Assembly: GCF_963678865.1 (NCBI RefSeq)
Contig: NZ_OY787459.1
Coordinates: 3,879,381-3,943,380 of the forward strand
Reading direction: 5' to 3'
Length of the DNA: 64,000 nt
DNA from: Maridesulfovibrio sp.
GTDB lineage: Bacteria > Desulfobacterota > Desulfovibrionia > Desulfovibrionales > Desulfovibrionaceae
Notes under the pieces: generated by a model
Databases searched by the model: none
What the model saw: the letters and a program-made list of their open reading frames with translations, nothing else
Told to the model about the DNA's origin: nothing
Shown here: in pieces, positions 22,761-32,561 of the stretch
How positions within the stretch are numbered: position 1 is the first letter of the stretch
Layout: each line of letters begins with the position of its first letter
Program-made: the position numbers and the translations under genes

Positions 22761-24941
22761 ATGAGTAAAGTTGCTAAAATTATCCTTGGAGCAGTGTCCG
22801 CACTGGTACTGGTCGTAGGGGTGGCGATGGTTCTGGCCGTAGTCCTGATAAACCCAAATGATTACAAAGGTAAAATCGCGGACGCCGTTCGTGATAAAAC
22901 TGGACGTGAACTTGTTTTTGACGGCGATCTTGAGCTTTCGGTGTTTCCGTGGATTGGGGTCAGGACCGGAGGTATTTCTCTTTCCAATGCTCCGGGCTTT
23001 TCCGAAAAAAATATGTTCAGCCTTAAGTCCGCTGACGTAAGTCTGAAGCTGCTGCCTCTGATCACCGGAAAGATTGAATTGCGCAATGTTGATGTTGCTG
23101 ATTTGCAGCTGTTTTTGATGCGTAATAAAAATGGGGTTACCAACTGGGATGATCTTGCCGGAAAAGAAAAGAGCAAAAAGGGTGAACAGAAAGAGGAGAA
23201 GCAGGCTTCGTCCGGCCAGCCCGAGTTGAATCTTTCAGTGGGCGGGGTCAATGTTCAAAATGCCCGCGTTGTCTGGGATGACCGCAAGGAAAATGTTCGG
23301 CAGGCCGTGGATGACTGCGACATAGTCGTTGAAGGATTCTCTCCGGGCAGTCCGTTTGATTTTAATGTGCATGTTGCCCTTTCCTCCACCAAGCCTGAGA
23401 TAAAGGCGGATATCACTACAACCGGTAAAGCTTCAATCTCGGCCGATTTCAAACAGCTTGGCGTAAAAGGGCTCAGCGTAGTTGTTGATGCTTCCGGTAA
23501 GGCTGTCCCCGGCGGCAAAGGGAAGGTTACGCTTACTGGTGACGCTGCTGTTGATATGCTTAAGGGGGGCGCAGATATTGTCGGGCTGGTTCTTGAAGCA
23601 TACGGCGTGAGGGCCGAGGGATCGCTTGCCGCAACAGGGCTGAATTCCAAGTCTCAGAGTTTTTCCGGTGACATGAGCATTCCCGGTTTTAATTTGAAGG
23701 AAACTCTGGAGAAAATGGGCATGGGAATTAAAACTGCGGACAGCAAGGCCCTTACCTCCGTAGGGATGAGCTTCAACTATGCAGGAACCCCCAAGTCAGT
23801 CGAGATTAAGGATTTACAGGTTAATCTTGATGAAACGTCTATCAAAGGACTTTTTTCAATTGCAAATCCTGATAGACCCAACATAGTAGCCCAATTGGGT
23901 ATTGATAAGATCAATGTGGACAGTTATCTGCCTCCTGCCGGAGAAAAAAAGGCTGAGACCACGGATAAAAAAAGTACTGAAAAGAAAGCGGAAGAGGGTA
24001 AAGAGGAGCTTGTTCCTGTGGAACAGCTGCGTAAGCTGACCCTCAAGGCGGACCTGAATATAAAACACCTGATCGCCAAGAAGGCTAATATAACCGATAT
24101 CGTTGTCCGTGCACGGGCTAAAGACGGAGTGCTGACAGTGAAACCGGCATCTTTCAACCTTGCAAAGGGTGCTTTCACTTCCGCGGCTGTTGTTGATGTG
24201 CGCGGAAAGCTCCCGGTGATGTCGGTTACCGCCGGATTGACCGGGTTGGATGGAGCCGATCTCTCCCATCAGATGACCGGAGAGGATAAGTTCTCCGGGA
24301 TGATGAGTTTTAATAGCGGACTGAAAACCAGTGGTAATGACATGAAGACCGTGTATGCAAACCTGAACGGTAATCTCGGGTTCAAGGTGCTGGACGGTTA
24401 TGTGTCCGGTTTTGATATTCTTTATCTTGCAGGGGATGCCTTCTCAGTCCTGACCGGCGGTGTTTTCGGTAAAAGAGATAGTAAACGGACCGAATTCGGC
24501 GAAGTATCTGCCACTGCGGATATAAAAAACGGTATTGCAGATAACCGTGATTTGTTGCTGAAATCACCTCTGCTCCGTGCTTCAGGAGCCGGGAAGGTTG
24601 ACTTGAATATCATGCAAATAGACTACGCTCTGGATGCGAAGGTTGTTGGAACCCTTGAAGGACAGGGCGGCAAGGGGATGGATGATCTTATAGGGCTGAC
24701 TGTTCCCATGACAATTAAAGGTGATGTCACAGATCCTTCCGTTATGGTTGATCTGCCTCGGTTCGCAGCTATTCTGGCCAAGTCCGGATTCAAGGTTGCG
24801 GGTAGCGTGATTGAAGGGGTGGGCGATGTTCTGGAAGGCATCGGTAATACCTTCAGCGGCAAGAAAAAGTCCGGTTCAGAAGAGGATACTAAGAAGAATC
24901 CGGTTCAGGAACTTGGCGGGGCTATTAAAAAATTGTTTTAA
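22761..24941 (+). CDS. AsmA family protein
   Basis: The 726-residue protein has the AsmA layout: an N-terminal membrane anchor (residues ~5-32), the conserved VLINPNDYKGKIADAVRDKTGRELVFDGD-like start of the AsmA domain, and a C-terminal AsmA_2 region (GNDMKTVYANLNGNLGFKVLDGYVSGFDI, near 530-560). A Lys/Glu-rich linker separates the parts at residues ~395-425. AsmA-like proteins bridge or influence the outer membrane and are related to lipid-transport proteins. It is followed by a strong terminator and seems monocistronic. Confidence 0.88.
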   Translation: MSKVAKIILGAVSALVLVVGVAMVLAVVLINPNDYKGKIADAVRDKTGRELVFDGDLELSVFPWIGVRTGGISLSNAPGFSEKNMFSLKSADVSLKLLPLITGKIELRNVDVADLQLFLMRNKNGVTNWDDLAGKEKSKKGEQKEEKQASSGQPELNLSVGGVNVQNARVVWDDRKENVRQAVDDCDIVVEGFSPGSPFDFNVHVALSSTKPEIKADITTTGKASISADFKQLGVKGLSVVVDASGKAVPGGKGKVTLTGDAAVDMLKGGADIVGLVLEAYGVRAEGSLAATGLNSKSQSFSGDMSIPGFNLKETLEKMGMGIKTADSKALTSVGMSFNYAGTPKSVEIKDLQVNLDETSIKGLFSIANPDRPNIVAQLGIDKINVDSYLPPAGEKKAETTDKKSTEKKAEEGKEELVPVEQLRKLTLKADLNIKHLIAKKANITDIVVRARAKDGVLTVKPASFNLAKGAFTSAAVVDVRGKLPVMSVTAGLTGLDGADLSHQMTGEDKFSGMMSFNSGLKTSGNDMKTVYANLNGNLGFKVLDGYVSGFDILYLAGDAFSVLTGGVFGKRDSKRTEFGEVSATADIKNGIADNRDLLLKSPLLRASGAGKVDLNIMQIDYALDAKVVGTLEGQGGKGMDDLIGLTVPMTIKGDVTDPSVMVDLPRFAAILAKSGFKVAGSVIEGVGDVLEGIGNTFSGKKKSGSEEDTKKNPVQELGGAIKKLF

Positions 24942-24975
24942 CCTAGATACTTATTGATTGGTAATTCTATAGAGC

Positions 24976-25005
24976 GGGACGCCTTTACTTAAAGGCGTCC
25001 CTTTT
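24976..25005 (+). terminator. Intrinsic terminator after the AsmA gene
   Basis: GGGACGCCTTT (24976-24986) and AAAGGCGTCCC (24991-25001) form an 11-bp perfect stem with a four-base loop, followed by TTTTC and further T. Confidence 0.9.
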
Positions 25006-25093
25006 CTTTTTTTAACTGACAGGATCTGGCAGAAGTTGTCAGTTATGAGGTGTAGTCTATATCCAATTAAGTATAAATATATGGAGTTGTAGA

Positions 25094-25363
25094 ATGAGGG
25101 AGAATGTACTTTATGATGTTTTGGTTCGAGAAATGAACCATGTGAAATCCGGGATGAAATGCCCGGAAAAGGCCGCTCTGTGCGTAATGGATGAATTTGC
25201 CCACGAAAGCGTTTATGTTTCAACTAGATTTCTTAAACATGCCGGGTTGGCAGTAAAGGTTGCCGGACTAAAGGAGTATGGAGTTGAAACCTGTGATATT
25301 GCTGAACGGCTGGGGATCAGTAAGAGGCATGTGCGCAGGCTTTATGCCTCAATGAAAAACTGA
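25094..25363 (+). CDS. Small HTH-containing protein
   Basis: An 89-residue protein flanked by terminators on both sides, so a separate transcription unit. The C-terminal third, VETCDIAERLGISKRHVRRLYASMK (residues ~64-88), reads as a helix-turn-helix of the sigma-70 region 4/LuxR-like type. The N-terminal part has two cysteines but no recognisable motif. It could be a small DNA-binding regulator; its target is unknown. Confidence 0.65.
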   Translation: MRENVLYDVLVREMNHVKSGMKCPEKAALCVMDEFAHESVYVSTRFLKHAGLAVKVAGLKEYGVETCDIAERLGISKRHVRRLYASMKN

Positions 25364-25393
25364 TGGAATTTTCCTGAAAGGAGGGGAAATTAA

Positions 25394-25436
25394 AAACGGC
25401 AGGCAAACCTTTAGGGATTTACCTGCCGTTTTTATT
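25394..25436. terminator. Bidirectional terminator
   Basis: AAACGGCAGG (25394-25403) pairs with CCTGCCGTTT (25422-25431), with A and T runs on the two sides, between the small HTH gene and the convergent tdh gene. Confidence 0.88.
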
Positions 25437-25437
25437 T

Positions 25438-26475
25438 TTATTTGGTCCAGTCGAGGATTACTTTGCCGGACTGTCCGCTGCGCATCACATCAAAACCTTT
25501 CTGGAAGTCATCTATTTTGAAGTGGTGGGTGATAGCGGGAGTTACGTCAAGGCTGGATTGGAGCATGGAAGCCATTTTGTACCATGTTTCAAACATTTCG
25601 CGGCCATAAATACCTTTGAGTTTCAGGCCCTTGAAAACAACCTGATTCCAGTTGATGGCTGTGTTATCGGGCAGTATGCCAAGCAGGGCAATGTTGCCGC
25701 CGTGATTCATTTTATCCAGCATTTCGCTGAAGGCGACCGGGCTACCGGACATTTCAAGACCGACGTCAAATCCTTCGGTCATGCCCAGTTCGGCCATAAC
25801 TTCTTCGAGTTTTTCCTTGCCGACATTTACGGTGCGGGTGGCACCCATTTTCCCGGCAAGGTCAAGACGGTAGTCATTGAGGTCGGTAATGACAATATGC
25901 CGTGCTCCGGCGTGGCGGGCGATGGCTACGGCCATCATGCCGATGGGTCCTGCTCCGGTGATGAGTACGTCTTCCCCTACGAGATCAAAGGAAAGGGCGG
26001 TGTGGGCCGCATTTCCGAGAGGATCGAGGATGGAAGCCACATCATCTGTGATTGCGTCGTTGAGCTTAAATACGTTGGCTGCAGGAACGCAGACATATTC
26101 GGCAAAGCAGCCGGGGCGGTTTACACCCACACCGATGGTGTTGCGGCAGAGGTGGCGTTTGCCCGCGCGGCAGTTGCGGCAATGGCCGCAGGTCACATGA
26201 CCTTCTGCGGAAACGCGGTCACCTAAGGCCAGTCCCTGAACTTCGCCACCCATATTCTCAATGGTACCGACAAATTCATGTCCTACGACCATAGGTACGG
26301 GAATAGTCTGCTGGGCCCAGCTGTCCCAGTTGTATATGTGGATGTCTGTTCCGCAAATGGCAGTCTTTTTGACTTTGATCAGGACATCGTTGTGTCCGCA
26401 TTGAGGCACTGGAACCTCTTCCATCCAAATGCCTTCTTCGGCTTTGCTCTTTACGAGGGCTTTCATTGTGTTCAT
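25438..26475 (-). CDS. tdh: L-threonine 3-dehydrogenase
   Basis: The 345-residue zinc alcohol-dehydrogenase family enzyme oxidises L-threonine to 2-amino-3-ketobutyrate with NAD. The catalytic zinc region is [13 protein letters not shown] with GHEFVG, the structural zinc site is the four-Cys [15 protein letters not shown], and the nucleotide-binding [14 protein letters not shown] lies near residue 172. It lies 18 bases after kbl on the same strand, so the two form the classical threonine-to-glycine operon. Confidence 0.96.
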   Translation of the reverse strand: MNTMKALVKSKAEEGIWMEEVPVPQCGHNDVLIKVKKTAICGTDIHIYNWDSWAQQTIPVPMVVGHEFVGTIENMGGEVQGLALGDRVSAEGHVTCGHCRNCRAGKRHLCRNTIGVGVNRPGCFAEYVCVPAANVFKLNDAITDDVASILDPLGNAAHTALSFDLVGEDVLITGAGPIGMMAVAIARHAGARHIVITDLNDYRLDLAGKMGATRTVNVGKEKLEEVMAELGMTEGFDVGLEMSGSPVAFSEMLDKMNHGGNIALLGILPDNTAINWNQVVFKGLKLKGIYGREMFETWYKMASMLQSSLDVTPAITHHFKIDDFQKGFDVMRSGQSGKVILDWTK

Positions 26476-26493
26476 TGTATTGTGCCTTCTTCT

Positions 26494-27684
26494 CTATTTA
26501 ATGATCTTGAGTTCGCGACCGACTTTAATGAATGCGTCAACCGCTTTGTTTACCTGCTCCGGTGTGTGTGCGGCGGACATCTGGGTCCTGATACGGGCCT
26601 GTCCGCGGGGAACTACCGGGAAGCTGAATCCGATGACATAAATGCCTTCTTTGAGTAGCCCTGCTGCCATTTTCTGAGCCAGAACTGCGTCGCCGAGCAT
26701 TACCGGGATAATGGGATGGTTGCCGGGTACGAGATCGAATCCGGCTTCTTCCATGCGTGTGCGGAAGATGCGGCTGTTCTCATTGAGCCGTTCACGAAGT
26801 TCCGGCTTTTCATCGATCATATTCAGAACCGCTATGGAAGTGGCGGCAATGACCGGGGCAAGGGTGTTTGAAAAAAGATAGGGACGGGATCTCTGGCGCA
26901 GCCATGCAATAATTTCCTTGCGTCCGGAAGTGTAACCGCCGGAAGCTCCGCCAAGGGCTTTGCCCAGAGTTCCTGTTATAATGTCTACACGGTCCAGCAC
27001 ACCGCAGTATTCCGGTGTGCCGCGTCCGTTTTCACCAATGAAGCCCACTGCATGGGAGTCGTCAACCATGACCAGTGCTTCGTATTTGTCGGCCAGATCG
27101 CATATGGATTTGAGATCGGCGATAATGCCGTCCATGGAAAAAACGCCGTCAGTGACGATCAGTTTATAGCGGCAGCCTTCTGCTGCTTTAAGCTGCTCTT
27201 CAAGGTCAGCCATGTCGTTGTTTTTGTAGCGGAAGCGTTGTGCCTTGCAGAGACGTACTCCATCGATGATGGATGCATGGTTAAGCGCGTCGCTGATAAC
27301 TGCGTCTTCGTTGGTGAGTATGGTTTCAAAAAGGCCGCCGTTGGCGTCAAAGCAGGAGCTGTAGAGAATGGTGTCTTCGGTTTTGAGAAATTCACTGATT
27401 TTTTCTTCCAGCGCTTTGTGGACATCCTGTGTTCCGCAGATGAAGCGCACTGACGAAAGTCCGAATCCATATTTATCGAGGGCTTTCTTGCCTGTTTCGA
27501 TAAGCTCGGGGTTGTTTGCCAATCCCAGATAGTTATTAGCGCAGAAATTGAGTACTTCCTGACCGCCCTTAACCGAAATAAGGGCTTGTTGCTGGGATGT
27601 GATAATTCTTTCATCTTTGTAAAGGCCGTTGACTTTCAACTCTTCGGTCTGGGCTGAAAGTGCCTGAAGTAAATTATTTTTCAT
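26494..27684 (-). CDS. kbl: Glycine C-acetyltransferase (2-amino-3-ketobutyrate CoA ligase)
   Basis: The 396-residue alpha-oxoamine synthase cleaves 2-amino-3-ketobutyrate with CoA to glycine and acetyl-CoA, consuming the unstable Tdh product. It contains [15 protein letters not shown], the D-D-S-H-A-V-G-F motif and the PLP lysine in [12 protein letters not shown] (around residue 240). First gene of the kbl-tdh operon, preceded by an AGGGAGA ribosome site. It diverges from an Lrp/AsnC regulator that may control it. Confidence 0.96.
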   Translation of the reverse strand: MKNNLLQALSAQTEELKVNGLYKDERIITSQQQALISVKGGQEVLNFCANNYLGLANNPELIETGKKALDKYGFGLSSVRFICGTQDVHKALEEKISEFLKTEDTILYSSCFDANGGLFETILTNEDAVISDALNHASIIDGVRLCKAQRFRYKNNDMADLEEQLKAAEGCRYKLIVTDGVFSMDGIIADLKSICDLADKYEALVMVDDSHAVGFIGENGRGTPEYCGVLDRVDIITGTLGKALGGASGGYTSGRKEIIAWLRQRSRPYLFSNTLAPVIAATSIAVLNMIDEKPELRERLNENSRIFRTRMEEAGFDLVPGNHPIIPVMLGDAVLAQKMAAGLLKEGIYVIGFSFPVVPRGQARIRTQMSAAHTPEQVNKAVDAFIKVGRELKIIK

Positions 27685-27724
27685 ATACGTTTCTCCCTTC
27701 CGTAAACGGTGTTGCTACGCGTTA

Positions 27725-27754
27725 TTTAAAAATCAACATGGTTAATTGTGTCAA
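27725..27754 (-). promoter_or_regulatory. Candidate promoter of kbl-tdh
   Basis: On the - strand TTGACA (27749-27754) stands 18 bases from TTTAAA (27725-27730), about 40 bases upstream of the kbl start. The whole 231-base divergent region is very AT-rich, which suits Lrp-type binding. Confidence 0.45.
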
Positions 27755-27915
27755 GCAAAATTTTAATAATAAATTTTATGTAAAAATTAAAAAATAACTT
27801 TATTTTTTAAAGAGAACTCATTTTAATATAATATTGACGGAATTGTTATTTTTCTCCTATGTATGTTTCGTTAAATGATAAAAATTGAATTTATTTTAAG
27901 TAAAGGAGATTTCAG

Positions 27916-28377
27916 GTGAAAGAGCGTCCTCTGGTACTCGATGATGTAGATCGTAAAATTATTGAAGAATTGCAACGTAATGGCCGCGAGTCGTATAAGA
28001 ATATCGCTCGTAAACTGGGTGTTTCCGATGGTACAGTGCGCTTGCGTACAGAGCGTATGATCAAAAATGACTATTTGAGAATTACAGCTTCCGTAAATCC
28101 GCTTTATTTTGAAAACAGCCTTATTGCCATGGTCGGTATAAACCTTGAAGAAAGAGCTAATCCTGAAATGATGGATAAGATTTCCAAGGTGCCTGGTGTG
28201 CAGTCTGTAATGAATGTTTCCGGTCGTTTTGACTTGCTTGTAGAGGTTTTTGTCTCTTCCAGGAATGCTTTCCGCCAGTTTCTTGTTGATGACCTTTCCG
28301 GAGTCGGCGGAATCAAATCCACCGAAACTTTCATGTTTCTGGAAGCAGTCAACAAATGGGCGGAACACAGGGAGTAG
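27916..28377 (+). CDS. Lrp/AsnC family transcriptional regulator
   Basis: A 153-residue regulator with the N-terminal winged helix (LDDVDRKIIEELQRNGRESYKNIARKLG) and C-terminal RAM ligand domain (VPGVQSVMNVSGRFDLLVEV). It starts with GTG 27916, chosen because AAGGAG stands eight bases upstream. Being divergent from kbl-tdh, it is a good candidate for the amino-acid-responsive regulator of threonine breakdown, although this is inference from placement. Confidence 0.9.
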   Translation: MKERPLVLDDVDRKIIEELQRNGRESYKNIARKLGVSDGTVRLRTERMIKNDYLRITASVNPLYFENSLIAMVGINLEERANPEMMDKISKVPGVQSVMNVSGRFDLLVEVFVSSRNAFRQFLVDDLSGVGGIKSTETFMFLEAVNKWAEHRE

Positions 28378-28971
28378 CATACGGCTGCTCCTTTTTAGGG
28401 TTTTAGAAATCTGATATTGCCGTTTTTGTAAGGATTGGTTTTTATCTGCCCGTTCGGGCACACTCCGCAGAACGAAGGATCTCTGCAGTCCGATTTTTGG
28501 GAGGGTCTGTCTCTGCGCTGCTGGATGAGTTGTATTATCTGTCTGCTTTTGCGGAGGAACATTTCGTCAACTCCAGGATGTGTTCGTGCCGGTGTCGGCA
28601 AGCTTTGTCGGTTACACTCAGCTGTTCATAGTCAACTGTTTCTTCTTCCTGCCTTTTTCCGTTTGCCTTGATCGCAGTGAAGCTTTGCTGCAGGTCTTTA
28701 ATCCTGTGCGACCGTAACTCTCCCGCTGATTTACCTCGTCACTTTTCGGTATTGATGATATTCTTTGAGCTGTCAGGTCGGTGCCGCCGATACTGTTTGT
28801 TGTGTGGTCTGTTTGTTGAAGTTTCTTTTGCAGCCCTAATCTTCCGGATAATATTATGATTCATTATAAAAGAATCTTTTATCCTGCAGCAATTTATGTC
28901 AATATACGTTAAAGTGTGCGTTCTTAAAACTGTTTTTCTTTTATTCAGTTGATCTTCTATCGGTGGGGAAT
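28378..28971. other. Intergenic region with possible decayed coding sequence
   Basis: No intact gene is convincing here. On the - strand, two overlapping frames between about 28760 and 28395 read like protein (charged stretches such as KANGKRQEEETVDYEQL, and CRDPSFCGVCPNGQIK) but are broken by stops and lack starts, so a frameshifted remnant is possible. The + strand frames are cysteine- and leucine-rich and look like shadows. The last ~110 bases are AT-rich and should hold the promoter of the kinase gene. Confidence 0.35.
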
Positions 28972-31257
28972 ATGGCCAAGTTTTTTAGAATACGAAAGGG
29001 ACAGGTCCTTCCATACAAGCTCCTTGTCTACATCTTAATCTGCAGCTCCTTTTTTACCGTTCTTGGAACAAGCCTTCAACTATATATGGAGTATCGCAGT
29101 GATGTTAGCGATATCAAAAAGGGATTCGGGCAGATTGAGCATAGTTACGTAAACACCATTGCAGCCAGTCTTTGGGATATTAATATTGACCATGTTAAAA
29201 TCCAGCTTGAAGGAGCCCTTAAACTGCCGGGTATGCGTTACCTTGAAGTCGTTGAAATGTCCTTCGGTTCGGTTGATCCGGTGGCTTTCATCGGTGAGGT
29301 TCCGAAGGGCAAAAACGTCATTGAGAAAAGTTTTCCACTTATTCATATAATTGACGGCAAGAGTGTGGAGGTTGGACAACTGCGCGCTGTTGCTGACCTT
29401 GATAATGTGTTCAACCGCTTGAAAATGCGTGTTTTTGTGGTTCTGCTTACGCAGGCCGTCAAGACTTTCCTGGTGGCCCTGTTTATCCTTATGATCATCC
29501 ATTATATGATTACAAGGCATTTGCAGACCATGGCCGAATACGTGCAGGAAATTGATATCAGCAACCTTGACCGGAAACTTGTGCTGAACCGGCGTAAAAG
29601 GCGTTCCAAGCCTGATGAAATCGACCGGGTGGCAGAGGCTTTCAATGACATGCGCCTCAACCTAATCCGGGATATTGCTGAGCGTAAAAAGGCCGAAGAA
29701 GCTTTGCGTCAGTCCAATATGATTGTCGAAAAAAGCCCTATGGTCCTATTCAAGTGGAAACATGAAAAGGGCTGGCCTGTTGAGCTGGTTTCGCAGAATG
29801 TTAGTCAGCTCGGTTTTAGTGCCGACGATTTCATGTCCGGTAAAATCAAGTATGGTGACATCGTTCATCCTGAAGATCTCGCAAAGGTCGAGGCCGAGGT
29901 GCTGGGATTTGTTGAGTCCGGTATGGATCATTTTAACCATGAGTACAGGATTATCGACCCCACAGGCCGGGTCTACTGGATTGCTGACAGCACAGTGGTT
30001 GTCAGAGATGAGGACGGTCAGGTCGCTTCATATATGGGAATTACTTATGATTTTACCGAAAAGAAAGCCGCTGAAAATGAGCTTGCCCGCCTGCGTAATC
30101 TGCTGAAAAATACTATTGATTCCATGCCTACCATTCTGGTCGGGGTTGATGAAGCTTTACGGATCAATCAGTGGAACAGGTCCGCTGAAGAGGAGACCGG
30201 CCTCAGCTATGAACAGGTGCAGGGTACACTGTTGCTGGATGTTTTTCCTCAGCTTAAGGTAGTCCTTGGTTTAATTCAGGATTCAGTTGAAAAGCTCGAG
30301 TTGCGTGAAAAGAATAAGATTCCGTTCAATACCGATGGGAATGTTCAGTATAAAAATATCAAGATTTACCCTTTGCTGGGTAGCGAAGACGGGCGTGGGG
30401 CAGTTGTCCTGATTGATGATGTCACCATGAAGTCGCGTCTTGAAGATATGATGATCCAGACCGAGAAAATGATGTCTGTCGGTGGGCTTGCCGCCGGAAT
30501 GGCCCATGAAATCAATAATCCGCTGGGGGCGGTGCTTTCCGGTGTTCAGGGAACCGAACGAAGATTGTCTCCGTCTTTGAGGAAGAATGTGGAAGTAGCC
30601 GCTGAGCTGGGGCTGGATTTGAACAAGGTCCATCAATACATGGATAAACGGGGAATTCTCGGATACCTGCGTGGTATCAGTGATGCAGGCCGCAGAGCCG
30701 CAGCCATAGTTCGCAACATGCTTGAATTCAGCCGCAAGAGTGAATCTTCACGAACACAGGTTCAAGTGAGAGGAATACTCGAAAAGGCACTGAGTCTTGC
30801 TGAAAACGATTATGACCTTAAGAAAAAATATGATTTCAAGGTAATTGAAATACAGCGCGACTATGAACAGGGCCTGCCTCCGGTGAGTATCACTGAAACC
30901 GAGATAGAGCAGGTTTTTCTTAATCTTTTCAAAAATGCGGCTCAGGCCATGTCTGGAAAGGAATATGGTGAAGAGCGTCCGACCGTGACTTTGCGGACCC
31001 GCAGGGACGGAGATTTTGTGCGTATTGAGGTGGAGGATAATGGTCCGGGTATGGATGAAGATGTCCGTAAGCGGGTTTTTGAGCCTTTCTACACCACCAA
31101 GCGGGTCGGTCTGGGGACCGGGCTGGGGCTGTCTGTTTCGTATTTTATAATTACCCGTAACCATGAAGGTGAATTTCTTGTTGAGTCTGAAAATGGTAAG
31201 GGGTCGAAGTTCATTATTCGGTTGCCTGCGCAAACCCGGACAGAAAAAAAGATGTAA
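28972..31257 (+). CDS. Membrane-bound PAS sensor histidine kinase
   Basis: A 761-residue kinase. A membrane helix near residues 17-37 and another near 160-185 flank a ~120-residue extracytoplasmic sensor. HAMP follows (about 185-240), then two PAS domains (about 250-370 and 375-490). The HisKA box is GMAHEINNPLGAV with the phosphoacceptor His512, and the ATPase has N (NLFKNAAQAM), G1 (EDNGPGMDEDV) and G2 (GTGLGLSVS). No partner regulator is adjacent, so it is an orphan. ATG 28972 is chosen after TGGGGA; the frame could begin at GTG 28963. Confidence 0.9.
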   Translation: MAKFFRIRKGQVLPYKLLVYILICSSFFTVLGTSLQLYMEYRSDVSDIKKGFGQIEHSYVNTIAASLWDINIDHVKIQLEGALKLPGMRYLEVVEMSFGSVDPVAFIGEVPKGKNVIEKSFPLIHIIDGKSVEVGQLRAVADLDNVFNRLKMRVFVVLLTQAVKTFLVALFILMIIHYMITRHLQTMAEYVQEIDISNLDRKLVLNRRKRRSKPDEIDRVAEAFNDMRLNLIRDIAERKKAEEALRQSNMIVEKSPMVLFKWKHEKGWPVELVSQNVSQLGFSADDFMSGKIKYGDIVHPEDLAKVEAEVLGFVESGMDHFNHEYRIIDPTGRVYWIADSTVVVRDEDGQVASYMGITYDFTEKKAAENELARLRNLLKNTIDSMPTILVGVDEALRINQWNRSAEEETGLSYEQVQGTLLLDVFPQLKVVLGLIQDSVEKLELREKNKIPFNTDGNVQYKNIKIYPLLGSEDGRGAVVLIDDVTMKSRLEDMMIQTEKMMSVGGLAAGMAHEINNPLGAVLSGVQGTERRLSPSLRKNVEVAAELGLDLNKVHQYMDKRGILGYLRGISDAGRRAAAIVRNMLEFSRKSESSRTQVQVRGILEKALSLAENDYDLKKKYDFKVIEIQRDYEQGLPPVSITETEIEQVFLNLFKNAAQAMSGKEYGEERPTVTLRTRRDGDFVRIEVEDNGPGMDEDVRKRVFEPFYTTKRVGLGTGLGLSVSYFIITRNHEGEFLVESENGKGSKFIIRLPAQTRTEKKM

Positions 31258-31912
31258 CTGTTGTTTTTTATAAGCAGCAGCTTTTACGCGTGGGAGCTTT
31301 TCAGCAAGCCGGTCCTTTTGTATGAATTGTATTTCAGGAAATTGTTAAAGCAGCCCTTGGTTTTTTGTTTGAGTTGATATAATCATTCACATGTGACATA
31401 ATAGATGTTTTGCCTTTCTGGAGGACTTTGATATGTCATTGTGGATTTGAAAAAGAGATAGCTTCTATTGAAATAATTAATTCGAAGGTCGTTCTTCTTA
31501 GGGAGAACGGCCCTTTTTTGTGATTTTGCAGTTTGGTAGATCGTTTCGGTAGTAAACAAATGATGATATTTTTTAAAAAAAAGGTTTCAGCATGGTTGTG
31601 AGTTGTAAGAATACTTAAAGTTATAAGGTGCTTTTCAAAAGGTATTAGTTGTTTATTTACTGTTGTATGTGGTGATATGTTTTATAAAATTAAGCAGTGT
31701 GTTTCATCATTTGTGTTTTATACAATCAGTATTGTTTAGACTAATAATTGTAATGTGTTTGTGTATTTTTAGTGCTAAATAATATATTGTTAAGGTATAT
31801 GCTCTCTGTCTTGCTATTAGGTGAAAAAATGGTTAGGTTTTGTTCACAAAGTATAAATGCATTTTTAGAGGGGGATGCATAAGTCAGGCCTTAATCATTA
31901 GGGGGATTTTAT
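31258..31912. other. AT-rich 655-base intergenic region with a short transcription unit
   Basis: It contains no ordinary gene. A TATAAT at 31377-31382, a five-codon frame MSLWI (31433-31450) behind a TGGAGG ribosome site, and an intrinsic terminator (31487-31518) together look like a ~130-base transcript. The part after 31520 is extremely AT-rich and probably regulates the GntR gene. No repeats or structured RNA family were recognised. Confidence 0.4.
31487..31518 (+). terminator. Intrinsic terminator in the intergenic region
   Basis: GGTCGTTCT (31487-31495) pairs with AGAACGGCC (31504-31512) with one G-U pair and an eight-base loop, then six T. It could end the kinase transcript or a short RNA. 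Confidence 0.8.
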
Positions 31913-32542
31913 ATGGTTGCCAGTGTTGGGCTGAAAAGGCGTGTTTTGCGCGATGATGTTGTAGAGCATATCGTCGACAGCATTTTGAACGGATACCTTA
32001 AGCCCGGAGACAAAATTATTGAGACAAGGATTTCACGCGAACTGCAGGTTAGTCAGGGAGCGGTTCGGGAAGCTATAAGGGATTTGACTGCTCGTGGTTT
32101 TGTCGAAACCGAGCCTTACAAAGGTTCCCGGGTAAAAATTCTGTCCTCAGGCGAGTTGTACGAATATTATGCCGTAAGGAGTGAACTGGAGCCTTTGGCT
32201 CTGGGGTGGGGGTTTGAGCTTAACAGGATTGATGTTGATAAACTGGCGGATGCAGCTGAAAGAATGTTTTCCGGTGTAGAGGAAAAGGATATGACTGTCG
32301 TGGGGCAGGCTGATCTTGATTTTCACCGGACCATAATGGAATGCTCCGGAAATGGTTCACTTGTCCGCTCATGGGAAGTTTTGGCCAATGATTACTGGAT
32401 GTTTTCTCTTGCCAAAGAACATTTTGAAAAGGGTATGGATCTTAGCGTGCATGCACGTGAACATCTGAAAATAGTGGAGGCCATTAATATCGGTGACCTT
32501 GAGTTGATGAAAGAACTGCTCAAAGACCACTTCTCACTTTAA
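31913..32542 (+). CDS. GntR family regulator (FadR/FCD subfamily)
   Basis: A 209-residue regulator. The N-terminal winged helix is IVDSILNGYLKPGDKIIETRISRELQVSQGAVREAI (residues ~20-55), and the C-terminal FCD helical domain runs from ~80 to the end (YYAVRSELEPLALGW, DLDFHRTIMECSGN, HAREHLKIVEAI). The D-x-x-x-H and two later His that usually bind a metal are present, so a small carboxylate ligand is likely. AGGGGG precedes the ATG. Its target is not evident from neighbours. Confidence 0.9.
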   Translation: MVASVGLKRRVLRDDVVEHIVDSILNGYLKPGDKIIETRISRELQVSQGAVREAIRDLTARGFVETEPYKGSRVKILSSGELYEYYAVRSELEPLALGWGFELNRIDVDKLADAAERMFSGVEEKDMTVVGQADLDFHRTIMECSGNGSLVRSWEVLANDYWMFSLAKEHFEKGMDLSVHAREHLKIVEAINIGDLELMKELLKDHFSL

Positions 32543-32561
32543 GCTTTTTTATGATTAAGTC

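Noticed and set aside
25522..26226. Long + strand open frame opposite tdh
   Set aside because: The - strand encodes an unmistakable threonine dehydrogenase; the + frame is a shadow.
28435..28859. Two consecutive + strand frames after the Lrp/AsnC gene
   Set aside because: No ribosome sites, unusual cysteine/leucine-rich composition and no recognisable motif.
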